From NCBI GenBank assembly GCA_051414845.1, contig CP183313.1:1364001-1428000 (forward strand): 64,000 nucleotides of DNA, in the 5' to 3' direction. The stretch comes from Simonsiella sp051414845 (GTDB lineage Bacteria; Pseudomonadota; Gammaproteobacteria; Burkholderiales; Neisseriaceae). The position numbers were made by a program, and so were the translations under genes. Below are positions 42,631-51,799 of this stretch, one piece after another; position 1 is the stretch's first letter; each line of letters opens with the position of its first letter. The notes below the pieces were generated by a model. It did not search any database and was not told the DNA's origin. It worked only from the letters and a program-made list of their open reading frames with translations.

Positions 42631-43734
42631 ATGGAACAAGAACAAATTAACCAGCTAAACAATCAGTTAGACGATTTAGCCAAACGCAATGAAGACATTC
42701 GCGTGTACATGGATTATCAAGGCAAAAAAGAACGCCTAGAAGAAGTGGTCGGCTTGTCGGAAGACCCTGAATTGTGGAACGACCCCAAACGCGCGCAAGA
42801 CATCGGCAAAGAACGCAAGCTGCTAGAAGGCGTGGTACTGACTTTGGACAACATCGCCAATGGCATTGACGACAACCGCGAATTGATTGACATGGTGGTG
42901 GAAGAAAACGATGCAGACGGATTTGCGGCGATTGTGGCGGACGTAGCAGAATTAGAAAGCCAAATGGCGGGCTTAGAATTTAAACGAATGTTTAACCAGC
43001 CAGCCGACCCGAACAACTGCTTTATTGACATCACCGCAGGTGCAGGCGGCACGGAAGCAGAAGATTGGGCGGGCATGTTGTTGCGCATGTACACGCGCTA
43101 TGCCGAGCGCAAAGGCTTTAAAGTGGAAGTGATGGAGCAAGACGACGGCGAAATCGCAGGCATCAACAATGCCACTTTGCGCATTGAAGGCGAATATGCT
43201 TACGGCTTGTTGCGCACGGAAACAGGCGTGCATCGCTTGGTGCGCTATTCACCGTTTGACTCAAACAATAAACGCCACACGTCGTTCTCGTCGGTGTTTG
43301 TTTATCCCGAAGTGGACGACAGCTTTGAAGTGGAAATTAACCCAGCCGATTTGCGTACCGACACTTACCGCGCATCTGGCGCAGGCGGTCAGCATATTAA
43401 CAAAACGGATTCTGCCGTGCGTATCACGCATTTGCCAACAGGCATTGTGGTGCAATCTCAATCGAGCCGCTCGCAACATGAAAACCGCCGCATTGTCATG
43501 GAAATGTTGCGTTCTAAATTATTTGAACTAGAAATGCGTAAACGCAATGAAGAAAAGCAAGCCTTGGAAGACAATAAATCTGATGTAGGTTGGGGCAGTC
43601 AAATTCGCTCGTATGTACTGGATTCTTCACGCATTAAAGATTTGCGCACCAGCTATGAAGTAGGCAATACAAAAGCAGTATTGGATGGCGATTTGGATGG
43701 TTTTATTGAAGCGAGTTTGAAACAAGGGGTTTAA
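42631..43734 (+). CDS. prfB: Peptide chain release factor 2 (RF2), uninterrupted frame
   Basis: 367 residues. It terminates translation at UGA and UAA. The stop-recognition SPF (residues 207-209, YSPFDSNN) and the catalytic GGQ (252-254, SGAGGQHINKT) are present. Many bacteria have a programmed frameshift (CUU UGA C) at about codon 25; here this region reads RVYMDYQGKKERLEE with no stop, so the autoregulatory frameshift is absent. A single gene with an AGGA site. Confidence 0.97.
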   Translation: MEQEQINQLNNQLDDLAKRNEDIRVYMDYQGKKERLEEVVGLSEDPELWNDPKRAQDIGKERKLLEGVVLTLDNIANGIDDNRELIDMVVEENDADGFAAIVADVAELESQMAGLEFKRMFNQPADPNNCFIDITAGAGGTEAEDWAGMLLRMYTRYAERKGFKVEVMEQDDGEIAGINNATLRIEGEYAYGLLRTETGVHRLVRYSPFDSNNKRHTSFSSVFVYPEVDDSFEVEINPADLRTDTYRASGAGGQHINKTDSAVRITHLPTGIVVQSQSSRSQHENRRIVMEMLRSKLFELEMRKRNEEKQALEDNKSDVGWGSQIRSYVLDSSRIKDLRTSYEVGNTKAVLDGDLDGFIEASLKQGV

Positions 43735-43804
43735 GTTTTCAGACTGCCTGAAAGCTATAGTTATTGAAGTTAAAATGCATGACGGCATTGCTCACGCCCT
43801 TATG

Positions 43805-43908
43805 TATAGTGGATTCAATTTAAATCAGGACAAGGCAACAGCGTCCTACGTGTGCAAGTACATAAGGTAACTGGCAACGCTGTACTGGTTTACATTGAAT
43901 TCACTATA
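43805..43908. repeat. 104-bp inverted-repeat element with TATAGTG ends
   Basis: TATAGTGGATTCAATTTAAA at the left and TTTACATTGAATTCACTATA at the right are inverted repeats with few mismatches, extended by CAGGACAAGGCAACAGCG versus CGCTGTACTGG. It resembles the widespread Neisseria repeats with TATAGTGGATTAAATTTAAA ends. No ORF. Confidence 0.8.
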
Positions 43909-44018
43909 TTACTCGTACACAACTCTCAGTGCGCCTTGTACTATTTATTCATTTCTACGACGATAGTAATTTTTACAAATGTTTCAGGCTGCCTGAAAAA
44001 TTTGTATTTAAACCTAAC

Positions 44019-44070
44019 AAAGGCTGCCTGAAAACTATTTCCCATGAAATACAGTTTTCAGGCAGCCTTT
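44019..44070. terminator. DUS-type bidirectional terminator
   Basis: AAAGGCTGCCTGAAAACT (44019-44036) pairs perfectly over 18 bases with AGTTTTCAGGCAGCCTTT (44053-44070). It lies 24 bases beyond the stop of the OmpA-like gene and also faces prfB. Confidence 0.85.
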
Positions 44071-44093
44071 TCAATCAACTAGTTAAATAATGA

Positions 44094-45347
44094 TTAACCT
44101 TCAACTTTAACATCTACGCGACGACCTTCAACATCGTTGCCAATCGCGCCAGTTGTGTTGGTTGGTTTACGCAATTCAATGTTCGCCGCTGGTACGCCTT
44201 GTTCTTCAAAGAATTTTTGTACGGCTTGCGCGCGTTTTTTAGACAATTCCTCGTTGTGTGCTGCGTTGCCTGTGCTGTCTGCGTAACCGCTCACAACCAA
44301 TTTCTTACCGTCTTTACCTGCCTGAATCACATCAGCCGCTACAGTTACTGCTTCTTCAGCAACATCGGTTTTATCAGTTGCAAAGAAGAAACTTACAGTT
44401 TCGTTTTCAAACAATACACCTGCTTTGTCTTTTGCAATTGCCAATGGAGATGCGTTTGACGCAACTAAAACTTGCGTAGTTGCGCTGTCTGAAGCCATGC
44501 TCACATTTGCTGCAGAAGAGATGTCGCCTTGTGCTGCTGAAGCAGTTGTACCCGTTGCTGCAGTTGATGCTGCATCGCTAGCTACAATCACTTTGCTATC
44601 AGCTGGTGCGGTTGCGCCTACTGGCTTGGCTTCATCTTTGCCACAGCTTTTCACTGCAAAAGCTGCCAATAAAGCGGCGATTGCCAAAGCAATCCATTTA
44701 CCCATGCCGCCTTTGCTTTCTTGTTGTGTAATAGGAGCAGCTGCGGGACGCGTTGCAACTTGATTCAACGAAGAAGTTGTTGCAGAAGCAGTGCCGCCAA
44801 ACAAAGAAGCAATACTACCCAAACCCAATGCTTTCAACAAGTTAGCATCCAAGAAACGACTCAACCAGCTTTCGGTTGCAGGGGTAGTCAATAAGCCTAC
44901 TGGTGGCGTATCATCTTTGCGTACGCCACGCAATACAGATAATACCAATGGCAAAGCCAATGCCAACAAAGATTGTGCAGAAGAGGTTTTTACGCCGCTT
45001 TTTGCAGCAATGGCATCAGCCGTTGCATTAGTATTGTTACCCAATACAGCTGGCAAAAATTCTTTACCTAATTCAATGATTTGACCGAAAGAGTCACTAG
45101 AAGCCTGTGACAACAAGTTATCCAAACGACTACCGCTCTCGCCTGCGATTAAGTCATTGATGTTCACAATACTGTCCCCTGCTTGACCTTGCCCTGTTAA
45201 GTTTTTCAACAAAGCAGCCACAATCGCAGGCAATACCACTTCAGACGCACGTGCGCTATTTTCCACAGTTTCGCCTTGAGCACCCAAAAATTGACCCAAT
45301 ACATTGCTCAATTGGCTTTGCAACAGTTGGCTTAAATCTAATGACAT
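44094..45347 (-). CDS. DUF937-OmpA fusion envelope protein
   Basis: 417 residues from the ATG at 45347 (AAAGGAAT site); a 55-residue upstream extension was rejected. N-terminal DUF937/YidB-like region (about residues 1-160, LLQSQLSNVLGQFLGAQGETVENSARASEVVLPAIVAALLKNLTG). A membrane helix near residue 235 (WIALAIAALLAAFAVKSCG) is followed by an Ala/Ser/Thr-rich linker. The C-terminal OmpA-like peptidoglycan-binding domain covers about the last 110 residues (VSFFFATDKTDVAEEA, GYADSTGNAAHNEELSKKRAQAVQKFF, EGRRVDVKV). Probably tethers the inner membrane to the cell wall; role unknown. Confidence 0.85.
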   Translation of the reverse strand: MSLDLSQLLQSQLSNVLGQFLGAQGETVENSARASEVVLPAIVAALLKNLTGQGQAGDSIVNINDLIAGESGSRLDNLLSQASSDSFGQIIELGKEFLPAVLGNNTNATADAIAAKSGVKTSSAQSLLALALPLVLSVLRGVRKDDTPPVGLLTTPATESWLSRFLDANLLKALGLGSIASLFGGTASATTSSLNQVATRPAAAPITQQESKGGMGKWIALAIAALLAAFAVKSCGKDEAKPVGATAPADSKVIVASDAASTAATGTTASAAQGDISSAANVSMASDSATTQVLVASNASPLAIAKDKAGVLFENETVSFFFATDKTDVAEEAVTVAADVIQAGKDGKKLVVSGYADSTGNAAHNEELSKKRAQAVQKFFEEQGVPAANIELRKPTNTTGAIGNDVEGRRVDVKVEG

Positions 45348-45511
45348 AATAATTCCTTTACTCTGGTTATTTTTAAAAGGCTGCCTGAAAAGCAAACAGT
45401 GACCAAAGTCTAGCATGAAAAGTTTGCGCCACATCAAAAAAATCAAAAAAATACACGATTTAACTTGATTTAAAAATTTAAACATAATACTTATTTTGAT
45501 TGTATAAAACA

Positions 45512-45545
45512 AAAACCGAAGCCATAAAGACTTCGGTTTTTTTCA
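45512..45545. terminator. Bidirectional terminator after rpoH
   Basis: AAAACCGAAG (45512-45521) pairs with CTTCGGTTTT (45531-45540), with T-runs on both strands, 16 bases past the rpoH stop. It is not built from DUS. Confidence 0.88.
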
Positions 45546-45560
45546 TATTAAAACAAATGA

Positions 45561-46427
45561 TTAAACCAAATAATCATCAGCTTGCGCGTCCAAAACACCG
45601 CGCAATTTTTGCAAGGCTTTGGCTTCAATTTGGCGAATGCGTTCAGCAGAAACACCGTATTCCGCCGCCAAATCATGCAAGGTTAAACCACCATCATCTT
45701 GCAACCACCGGCTTTCCACAATGCGACGACTGCGGTCATCCAATTGCGCCAATGCAGTTTGCAAACCTTCTGTTTGCAGCGTGTAATGCGCTTGTTTTGC
45801 CAACTGCGTATCAGGCTGGCTGTCGGTATCGCTCAACCAATCAATTGGTGCAAAGCCTTCATCATCGTCATCGCTGTTGTCTGCCAACAAGCCAATATCA
45901 CGCCCCGTCATGCGCTGTTCCATCTCCATCACTTCAGAGAGTTTCACGCCCAAATCATCGGCGATTTCCTGTGCTTCTTTCGGCGACAACGCGCTCAAAC
46001 TTTTACGCATACTGCGCAAATTGAAGAACAATTTGCGTTGTGGCTTGGTTGTTGCCACTCGCACCATGCGCCAGTTGCGCAAAATAAATTCGTGAATTTC
46101 CGCCTTAATCCAATGTACAGCAAACGAAAACAAACGCGCGCCACGCGTAGGCTCAAAACGCTTGACTGCTTTCATCAAACCAATATTGCCCTCTTGAATC
46201 AAATCGGCTTGGTTCAAACCATAGCCATCATACCCACGCGCAATCGACACAACCACGCGCAAATGCGACAAAATCAATTGTTTCGCAGCTTCCAAATCAC
46301 CACGCATTTGGCGTTCAGCCAAATCGGTTTCTTCTTCTTGTGTCAATAATGGCAAGTTGTTAACAGCCGCAATGTACTGTTCTAAACTACCATGTCCACT
46401 AGGAATTGGTAAAGCAAATGCATTCAT
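45561..46427 (-). CDS. rpoH: RNA polymerase heat-shock sigma factor RpoH
   Basis: 288 residues, sigma-32. Region 2 is complete (LRVVVSIARGYDGYGLNQADLIQEGNIGLMKAVKRFEPTRGARLFSFAVHWIKAEIHEFILRNWRMVRVATTKPQRKLFFNLR); the last stretch includes the RpoH box for FtsH/DnaK control. Region 4 has LDDRSRRIVESRWLQDDGGLTLHDLAAEYGVSAERIRQIEAKAL, contacting the -35 element. Monocistronic, ended by a strong terminator. Confidence 0.97.
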   Translation of the reverse strand: MNAFALPIPSGHGSLEQYIAAVNNLPLLTQEEETDLAERQMRGDLEAAKQLILSHLRVVVSIARGYDGYGLNQADLIQEGNIGLMKAVKRFEPTRGARLFSFAVHWIKAEIHEFILRNWRMVRVATTKPQRKLFFNLRSMRKSLSALSPKEAQEIADDLGVKLSEVMEMEQRMTGRDIGLLADNSDDDDEGFAPIDWLSDTDSQPDTQLAKQAHYTLQTEGLQTALAQLDDRSRRIVESRWLQDDGGLTLHDLAAEYGVSAERIRQIEAKALQKLRGVLDAQADDYLV

Positions 46428-46745
46428 CTATGTCGTTTCCTTATACTGTGTGACCGTATTTTATTCTTCTTGTATTCTGTCTTTACAGAGTAGGTTGCGC
46501 ATTATACACATTCCTAATCGATTGACCAGACTCAAAAAGTTAAACAAAGAAAAAAATATCAACCTAATCTTGACACTTTTTTATTTTATCAATAAATAAA
46601 TTTATTTAAAACAAATCAATTGATTAAATATTGAAATATTTAATCATTCAGTCTGAGCATTGTATCCATCATTATTTTAACTACCATTTATCCCAACAAT
46701 CCATACACAAACTGACAAAAACTTATCAATTCGTTTACAAGAGTA
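46428..46745. other. AT-rich region upstream of rpoH and znuD-like gene
   Basis: About 320 bases between divergent genes, without a gene or DUS. It should hold the rpoH promoter; the divergent promoter of the receptor gene is at its right end. Confidence 0.5.
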
Positions 46746-46774
46746 TTGTTATACTATAACAATGCATATATAAT
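46746..46774 (+). promoter_or_regulatory. Promoter with Zur box for the ZnuD-like receptor
   Basis: TGTTATACTATAACA (46747-46761) is a perfect palindrome matching the neisserial Zur motif TGTTAT-N3-ATAACA. It overlaps a -35 box TTGTTA (46746-46751), 17 bp from a -10 TATAAT (46769-46774). Zinc-bound Zur sitting there would block RNA polymerase, giving expression under zinc limitation. Confidence 0.85.
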
Positions 46775-46799
46775 TTACATTTTATGTAATAACAAAGCA

Positions 46800-49430
46800 A
46801 TGCGTGAAATTATGATTTTACAACCTAAAATTCTTGTTACATCCATTTTGCTTATGGGTTCAAGCGTAACTTATGCAGAAGTCATCAATCCAATTCAAGA
46901 AGATAATGCAGAAGCCGCACATATGCTGCCTGAAATTAAAGTCAGCGGCAAACGAAACTCGGTTGCCGCCTTACCTTTTGCTCGCGGTCGAAAAGCCAGC
47001 GATGCAGTGATTAATGGCACAGAATTTAAAACCCGTTCTGCCACTTTAGGTAACGCTTTAGCGAGTGAATTGGGCGTACACAGTAATCCATTTGGTGGCG
47101 GAGCCAGTGCACCAATTATTCGTGGTCAAGAAGGTGCGCGTATCAAAATTCTGCAAAATGGTTCAGATGTCGTAGATATGTCTGCACTATCACCAGATCA
47201 TGCGGTTACCGCGGATACATTATTGGCACAACAAGTAGAATTGGTGCGCGGAACGCCGACTTTACTTTATGCTACTGCTTCTCCAGCAGGTGTGGTAAAT
47301 GTCGTCGACAAGCGCATTCCTAGTAAGTTACCTAGTCGCGGCGTAGAAGGCGAAATTGCTTTGCGTACAGATTATGCCTCCAAAGAAAAAGCCGCTAATG
47401 CGGGCTTAACGTTTGGTATTGGTAAACACATTGCCATTCGTGCAGAAGGACTTATTCGCAAATCTGACAATTACAATGTACCAGGTGTAAACTTAGGTGA
47501 GACACTTAAATACTTGCCTGACACACACAATAAATCGCATGTCGGCACATTAGGTATTTCATTTGTAGGCGACCAAGCCTATTTGGGCATATCTTATAAC
47601 CAAAGACGCGACCATTATGGTATTCCTGGACATAACCATCAGCTGGACAACGGTAATTTTCACGTTTTCAATACTGGCAAAAACCCATGGGCACCTGAAA
47701 AGCATTATCTATACCCCTATCCGCATTTAATGAGTGATGAAGACATTAGCCATACTTTACATGATGCCCATACAGGTACTTCTCATGCAATGAACGATAA
47801 GCATAGCCATGACAATCCTTATGGACACAAACACGACCATAGCGGTCCAGGTCCAGTCATTGATATGATTTCTAAACGATATGACGTGCGCGGCGAGTGG
47901 AGAAAACCATTTATAGGTGTAGACAAATTCAAAATCAGCTTAGCATGGGCAGATTATTATCATGATGAAAAAGATGATGGCAAGGCATTCATTGACCCTT
48001 TAAAAACTGCCGACCAAAAAGCAAAGATTGAATGGGAACGACGCCGCAATAAAGGCCGACCTAATGCTTTTTTCGGCAACAAAGGGCTTAATGGACGCTT
48101 TGAAGTTCAACATCAAGAATACAAAGGTTTAACTGGGCTTTGGGGCGTGCAATATCAAACACAGAAAAGTTACGCTATTCGTCCCAAAATCAACACCGAA
48201 GATTGTGAATACGTGCGGGATGAAAAAGGTAATATTGAACGGGACTACTACGGCGATCCACGTCAATGGTGCAACACTTTTGGTGAAAGAGCCATTAATC
48301 AACGCCGCCCTTTAGTGCATAACACCAATAAACAATTCAGTATTTTCGGCATGGAACAATTCAAATGGCGTGATTTCACATTTGAGGCGGCTGCCCGCTG
48401 GGAAAAACAAAGTATACCGATTGAATACGATTACAATGAACTGGCTTTGTATACCCCACCCAAAAAGAAACATGCAGCGGTACCTGATTTAACTCCATAT
48501 CGCGAAAAAGCTTTGTCTTATTCAGGCACATTATTATGGGACCCGCATCCAGATTGGCGTATGTCGTTTACCGCATCACACAACGAACGACTACCTAACC
48601 CCATGGAACTTTATTATCATGGCAAACACCTCGCCACCAATTCTTTTGAATATGGCAACCGAGACTTAACCAAAGAACGTTCCAACAATTATGAAATTGG
48701 TTTACGCTACGCAAGCGAAAAGTGGGATGTCAAAATGAGTGCCTACCAAAACCGTTTCAAAAACTACATCCATAATGAAACAATTTACCGCGAAGGCAAC
48801 CTCTACATGCATCGCTATCTACAATCACAAGCACGTTTTCATGGATTAGAAGGCGAAATTGGTTTCAAAGTTACGCCTAACCATAAAATTACTGTGTTTG
48901 GCGACATGGTACAAGGCAAACTTTTCAAGCTGCCTGAAATCCTTGGTCCAGCCATTACCGAAGATTATGAATGCAAAGATGAATGGGGATATACCGATAC
49001 TTGCTCTCGAACAGTAGGATACGAAAAAGTTAAACGTCCAAACCGTAATGCTGCTCGTGTACCACCTGCTCGTTTAGGGTTTCGCTTGAATAACCAATGG
49101 AACGAAAACTGGTCGTCCAATTTGGAATACACACGAGTATTCACACAAAAGCGTACTTCCACATCGTTGTATACCAAAAATAAACCTAGAGATGAACAAA
49201 CGCCTGGTAACACACTCAACAGCTTCCCTATTCAAGAAGATGCGACACAAGGTTACCACTTGCTCAACGCAGGTTTAACGTACCATAAACACATTGGTAA
49301 AACCGAATTTTCAGCAACCCTGCAAGGTAATAATTTGCTCAATCAAAAAATTTACACGCATACATCTTATCTGCCGTACGTGCCACAAATGGGGCGAAAT
49401 TTTGTATTAGGAGTGAATTTTACATTTTGA
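46800..49430 (+). CDS. znuD: TonB-dependent zinc receptor, ZnuD-like
   Basis: 876 residues from the ATG at 46800; a second ATG at 46812 would also give the signal peptide ILQPKILVTSILLMGSSVTYA. Plug domain with FGGGASAPIIRGQEGARIKIL and SALSPDHAVTADTLLAQQVE, then a 22-strand barrel ending in the outer membrane signature MGRNFVLGVNFTF. A His/Asp-rich loop (about residues 316-350, HDAHTGTSHAMNDKHSHD and GHKHDHSGPG) resembles the zinc-binding loop of meningococcal ZnuD. It takes up zinc across the outer membrane using TonB. A Zur box precedes it. Confidence 0.92.
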   Translation: MREIMILQPKILVTSILLMGSSVTYAEVINPIQEDNAEAAHMLPEIKVSGKRNSVAALPFARGRKASDAVINGTEFKTRSATLGNALASELGVHSNPFGGGASAPIIRGQEGARIKILQNGSDVVDMSALSPDHAVTADTLLAQQVELVRGTPTLLYATASPAGVVNVVDKRIPSKLPSRGVEGEIALRTDYASKEKAANAGLTFGIGKHIAIRAEGLIRKSDNYNVPGVNLGETLKYLPDTHNKSHVGTLGISFVGDQAYLGISYNQRRDHYGIPGHNHQLDNGNFHVFNTGKNPWAPEKHYLYPYPHLMSDEDISHTLHDAHTGTSHAMNDKHSHDNPYGHKHDHSGPGPVIDMISKRYDVRGEWRKPFIGVDKFKISLAWADYYHDEKDDGKAFIDPLKTADQKAKIEWERRRNKGRPNAFFGNKGLNGRFEVQHQEYKGLTGLWGVQYQTQKSYAIRPKINTEDCEYVRDEKGNIERDYYGDPRQWCNTFGERAINQRRPLVHNTNKQFSIFGMEQFKWRDFTFEAAARWEKQSIPIEYDYNELALYTPPKKKHAAVPDLTPYREKALSYSGTLLWDPHPDWRMSFTASHNERLPNPMELYYHGKHLATNSFEYGNRDLTKERSNNYEIGLRYASEKWDVKMSAYQNRFKNYIHNETIYREGNLYMHRYLQSQARFHGLEGEIGFKVTPNHKITVFGDMVQGKLFKLPEILGPAITEDYECKDEWGYTDTCSRTVGYEKVKRPNRNAARVPPARLGFRLNNQWNENWSSNLEYTRVFTQKRTSTSLYTKNKPRDEQTPGNTLNSFPIQEDATQGYHLLNAGLTYHKHIGKTEFSATLQGNNLLNQKIYTHTSYLPYVPQMGRNFVLGVNFTF

Positions 49431-49518
49431 TTAAAACATTTAAATCAAATTATTTTCAGGCAGCCTGAAAAGATGGAATCGTAATTTATGCATTAAATAC
49501 ATTTAAGCGTTACAAAAT

Positions 49519-49576
49519 AAATCGTGGCTAATCATTTGCTTGTATAGCATTATAAGCAAATGATTAGCCACGATTT
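49519..49576. terminator. Strong bidirectional terminator between znuD-like gene and recG
   Basis: Two 23-base arms (49519-49541 and 49554-49576) pair perfectly around a 12-base loop; arms begin AAATCGTGGCTAATC and end GATTAGCCACGATTT. T-rich tails lie on both sides. Not DUS-derived. Confidence 0.9.
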
Positions 49577-49624
49577 TTATTTTAAACTATTGTATTTCAG
49601 GCAGCCTGAAACCTTTTCACATCA

Positions 49625-51670
49625 TTAAGCCGCTAAAAATCCTTCTTTACTGCCTAACCAACGTGCCAAATGTTGTACCACAATTTCAGGCTGCTCATCA
49701 ATCAATTGTGGCGCCAGTTCACGTGCTTGTTCCAATAGTGCTAAATCTTGCTGCAAATCAGCAAATCGCAACATTGGCATACCGCTTTGCCGTGCGCCCA
49801 AAAATTCGCCCGGTCCACGAATATTCAAATCTTGGCGCGCGATTTCAAAGCCATCAGTGTGTTCATAAATCACTTTCAGCCGCGCCTTGCCCACTTCGCC
49901 CAAAGGTTCGGCAAACAGCAAAACGCAGGTACTCGCTGCCGCACCGCGCCCTACTCGTCCACGCAACTGGTGCAACTGCGCCAAGCCCATGCGTTCCGCG
50001 TGTTCAATCACCATCAAACTGGCGTTTGGCACGTCCACGCCCACTTCAATCACCGTTGTCGCCACCAATACATTCAGGCTGCCTGAAACAAATTGCGCCA
50101 TCACTTCAGCTTTTTCGGCAGGTTTCATCCGCCCGTGTACCAAACCAATATTAAGCTGCGGCAAAGCGGCTTGCAGCTGAACCAGCGTGTCGGTTGCCGT
50201 TTGCAATTGCAGCGTTTCGCTCTCTTCAATCAAAGGGCAAACCCAATACGCTTGCTGCCCTTTTTGGCAGGTGCTTAACACAAAACCTTCCACCTCATCG
50301 CGACGTAAGTTATTGACCAATTTTGTTTTAATTGGCGTACGATTGGGCGGCAATTCATCAATGGACGACACATCCAAATCGGCAAAAAAACTCATCGCCA
50401 GCGTGCGCGGAATGGGAGTTGCCGACATCATCAATTGATGCACCGCTTCGCCTTTGTTTTTCAACGCCAACCGTTGCGCCACGCCAAAACGGTGTTGCTC
50501 ATCCACAATCACCAAGCCCAAATTACAAAACACAACATCATCTTGAAACAATGCGTGTGTACCCACCGCCAAGCGAATACGCCCATCGGCAAGCGCGGCT
50601 TTGGCTTGGTCTTTCTCTTTCTTTTTCAGGCTGCCTGAAAGCCAAGCCACACTAATGCCCAGCGGTTCAAACCATTGTTTAAACTTAATAAAATGTTGCT
50701 CCGCCAAAATTTCAGTCGGTGCCATAATGGCTACCTGAAAATTGCCTGCGCTTTCCAACGCGACCAAAGCTGACAACGCCGCCACAATCGTTTTACCGCT
50801 GCCCACATCGCCTTGCAACAAACGGTGCATGGGGTGCGGCTGCGCCAAATCTGCACGAATTTCCGCCAACACGCGCTGTTGCGCCGCTGTCAAAGCAAAC
50901 GGCAAACTTGCCAACAATTCGCGCGACAACGCGCCATCGCCACGCAAAGGTGGCGCGCTGCCTGAAAAACGCTTTTGCTTTGCCAAACGCATAGACAATT
51001 GTTGCGCCAAAAGTTCATCAAATTTCAGCCGTTGCCACGCAGGAAACGCACCATTGCTCAATTGTTGCACCGAAATATCAGGCGGCGGATTGTGCAACAA
51101 ACGCAAACTTTCCGCCAAAGGCGGTAAACCCAAAAGCGCACGCAGGTTTTCAGGCAGCGTATCGCGTAAATCCACGCATTCCAAAGCAGCTTGAATCGCA
51201 CGGCGCAAAATGGGTTGATTCAAGCCCGCTGCGGTCGGATAAATCGGCGTTAAACTTTCTGCCAAACCGCGTTCATCCGCTGCACGAATTTTCGGATGAA
51301 TCATCTCTGCGCCAAAAAAACCATGCTTAATTTCGCCCAACGCCCGCACAATTTTGCCCACTGCTAACTGCTGCTGTTGGCTCGGATAAAAATGCAAAAA
51401 GCGCAACACCAGAGATGCGCCCGCTTCATCGCGAATGCGCACCACCAATTGTTTGCGCGGTTTAAACTGCACTTCCTGATGCACCACTTCGCCCTGCACC
51501 TGACATGGCACCCCCATCGCCGCATCAGAAATCGGCGTGATATGCGTTTCATCTTCATAACGCAAGGGTAAATGCAATGCCAAATCCCAAGTCGTGTGCA
51601 AATTGAGTTTTTCCAACTTCTTGGCGGCGTTGTCGGTAAGTTTTAATTGTTGGCGGATTTCTGGGGTCAT
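49625..51670 (-). CDS. recG: ATP-dependent DNA helicase RecG
   Basis: 681 residues. The N-terminal wedge domain precedes the helicase core: Walker A RLLQGDVGSGKTIVAALSAL, motif II IVDEQHRFGVAQR, motif III MMSATPIPRTLAMSFFADLDVS, then motif V/VI with VATTVIEVGVDVPNASLMVIEHAERMGLAQLHQLRGRVGRG. It reverses stalled replication forks and processes recombination intermediates. DUS copies inside encode SGSLKKKEKD and VSGSLNVL. Confidence 0.97.
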   Translation of the reverse strand: MTPEIRQQLKLTDNAAKKLEKLNLHTTWDLALHLPLRYEDETHITPISDAAMGVPCQVQGEVVHQEVQFKPRKQLVVRIRDEAGASLVLRFLHFYPSQQQQLAVGKIVRALGEIKHGFFGAEMIHPKIRAADERGLAESLTPIYPTAAGLNQPILRRAIQAALECVDLRDTLPENLRALLGLPPLAESLRLLHNPPPDISVQQLSNGAFPAWQRLKFDELLAQQLSMRLAKQKRFSGSAPPLRGDGALSRELLASLPFALTAAQQRVLAEIRADLAQPHPMHRLLQGDVGSGKTIVAALSALVALESAGNFQVAIMAPTEILAEQHFIKFKQWFEPLGISVAWLSGSLKKKEKDQAKAALADGRIRLAVGTHALFQDDVVFCNLGLVIVDEQHRFGVAQRLALKNKGEAVHQLMMSATPIPRTLAMSFFADLDVSSIDELPPNRTPIKTKLVNNLRRDEVEGFVLSTCQKGQQAYWVCPLIEESETLQLQTATDTLVQLQAALPQLNIGLVHGRMKPAEKAEVMAQFVSGSLNVLVATTVIEVGVDVPNASLMVIEHAERMGLAQLHQLRGRVGRGAAASTCVLLFAEPLGEVGKARLKVIYEHTDGFEIARQDLNIRGPGEFLGARQSGMPMLRFADLQQDLALLEQARELAPQLIDEQPEIVVQHLARWLGSKEGFLAA

Positions 51671-51752
51671 GGTTTTATCAAAAAAGTTTCATACTGCCTG
51701 AAAATAGATTGTTTGGGACGGATTTCTAAACCAGTATTTTGACTTGGTATTG

Positions 51753-51794
51753 AAAGGCTGCCTGAAAACTCAATTCGCTTTCAGGCAGCCTTTT
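51753..51794 (-). terminator. DUS-type terminator after dsbD
   Basis: AAAGGCTGCCTGAAA (51753-51767) pairs with TTTCAGGCAGCCTTT (51779-51793), 7 bases past the dsbD stop. Confidence 0.85.
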
Positions 51795-51799
51795 CAAAA

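Noticed and set aside
42631..42720. Programmed frameshift in prfB
   Set aside because: The frame is open throughout; the required stop codon is missing.
46746..46800. TTG start at 46746 for the zinc receptor
   Set aside because: It lies within the Zur box and -35 element; the signal peptide begins naturally at 46800 or 46812.
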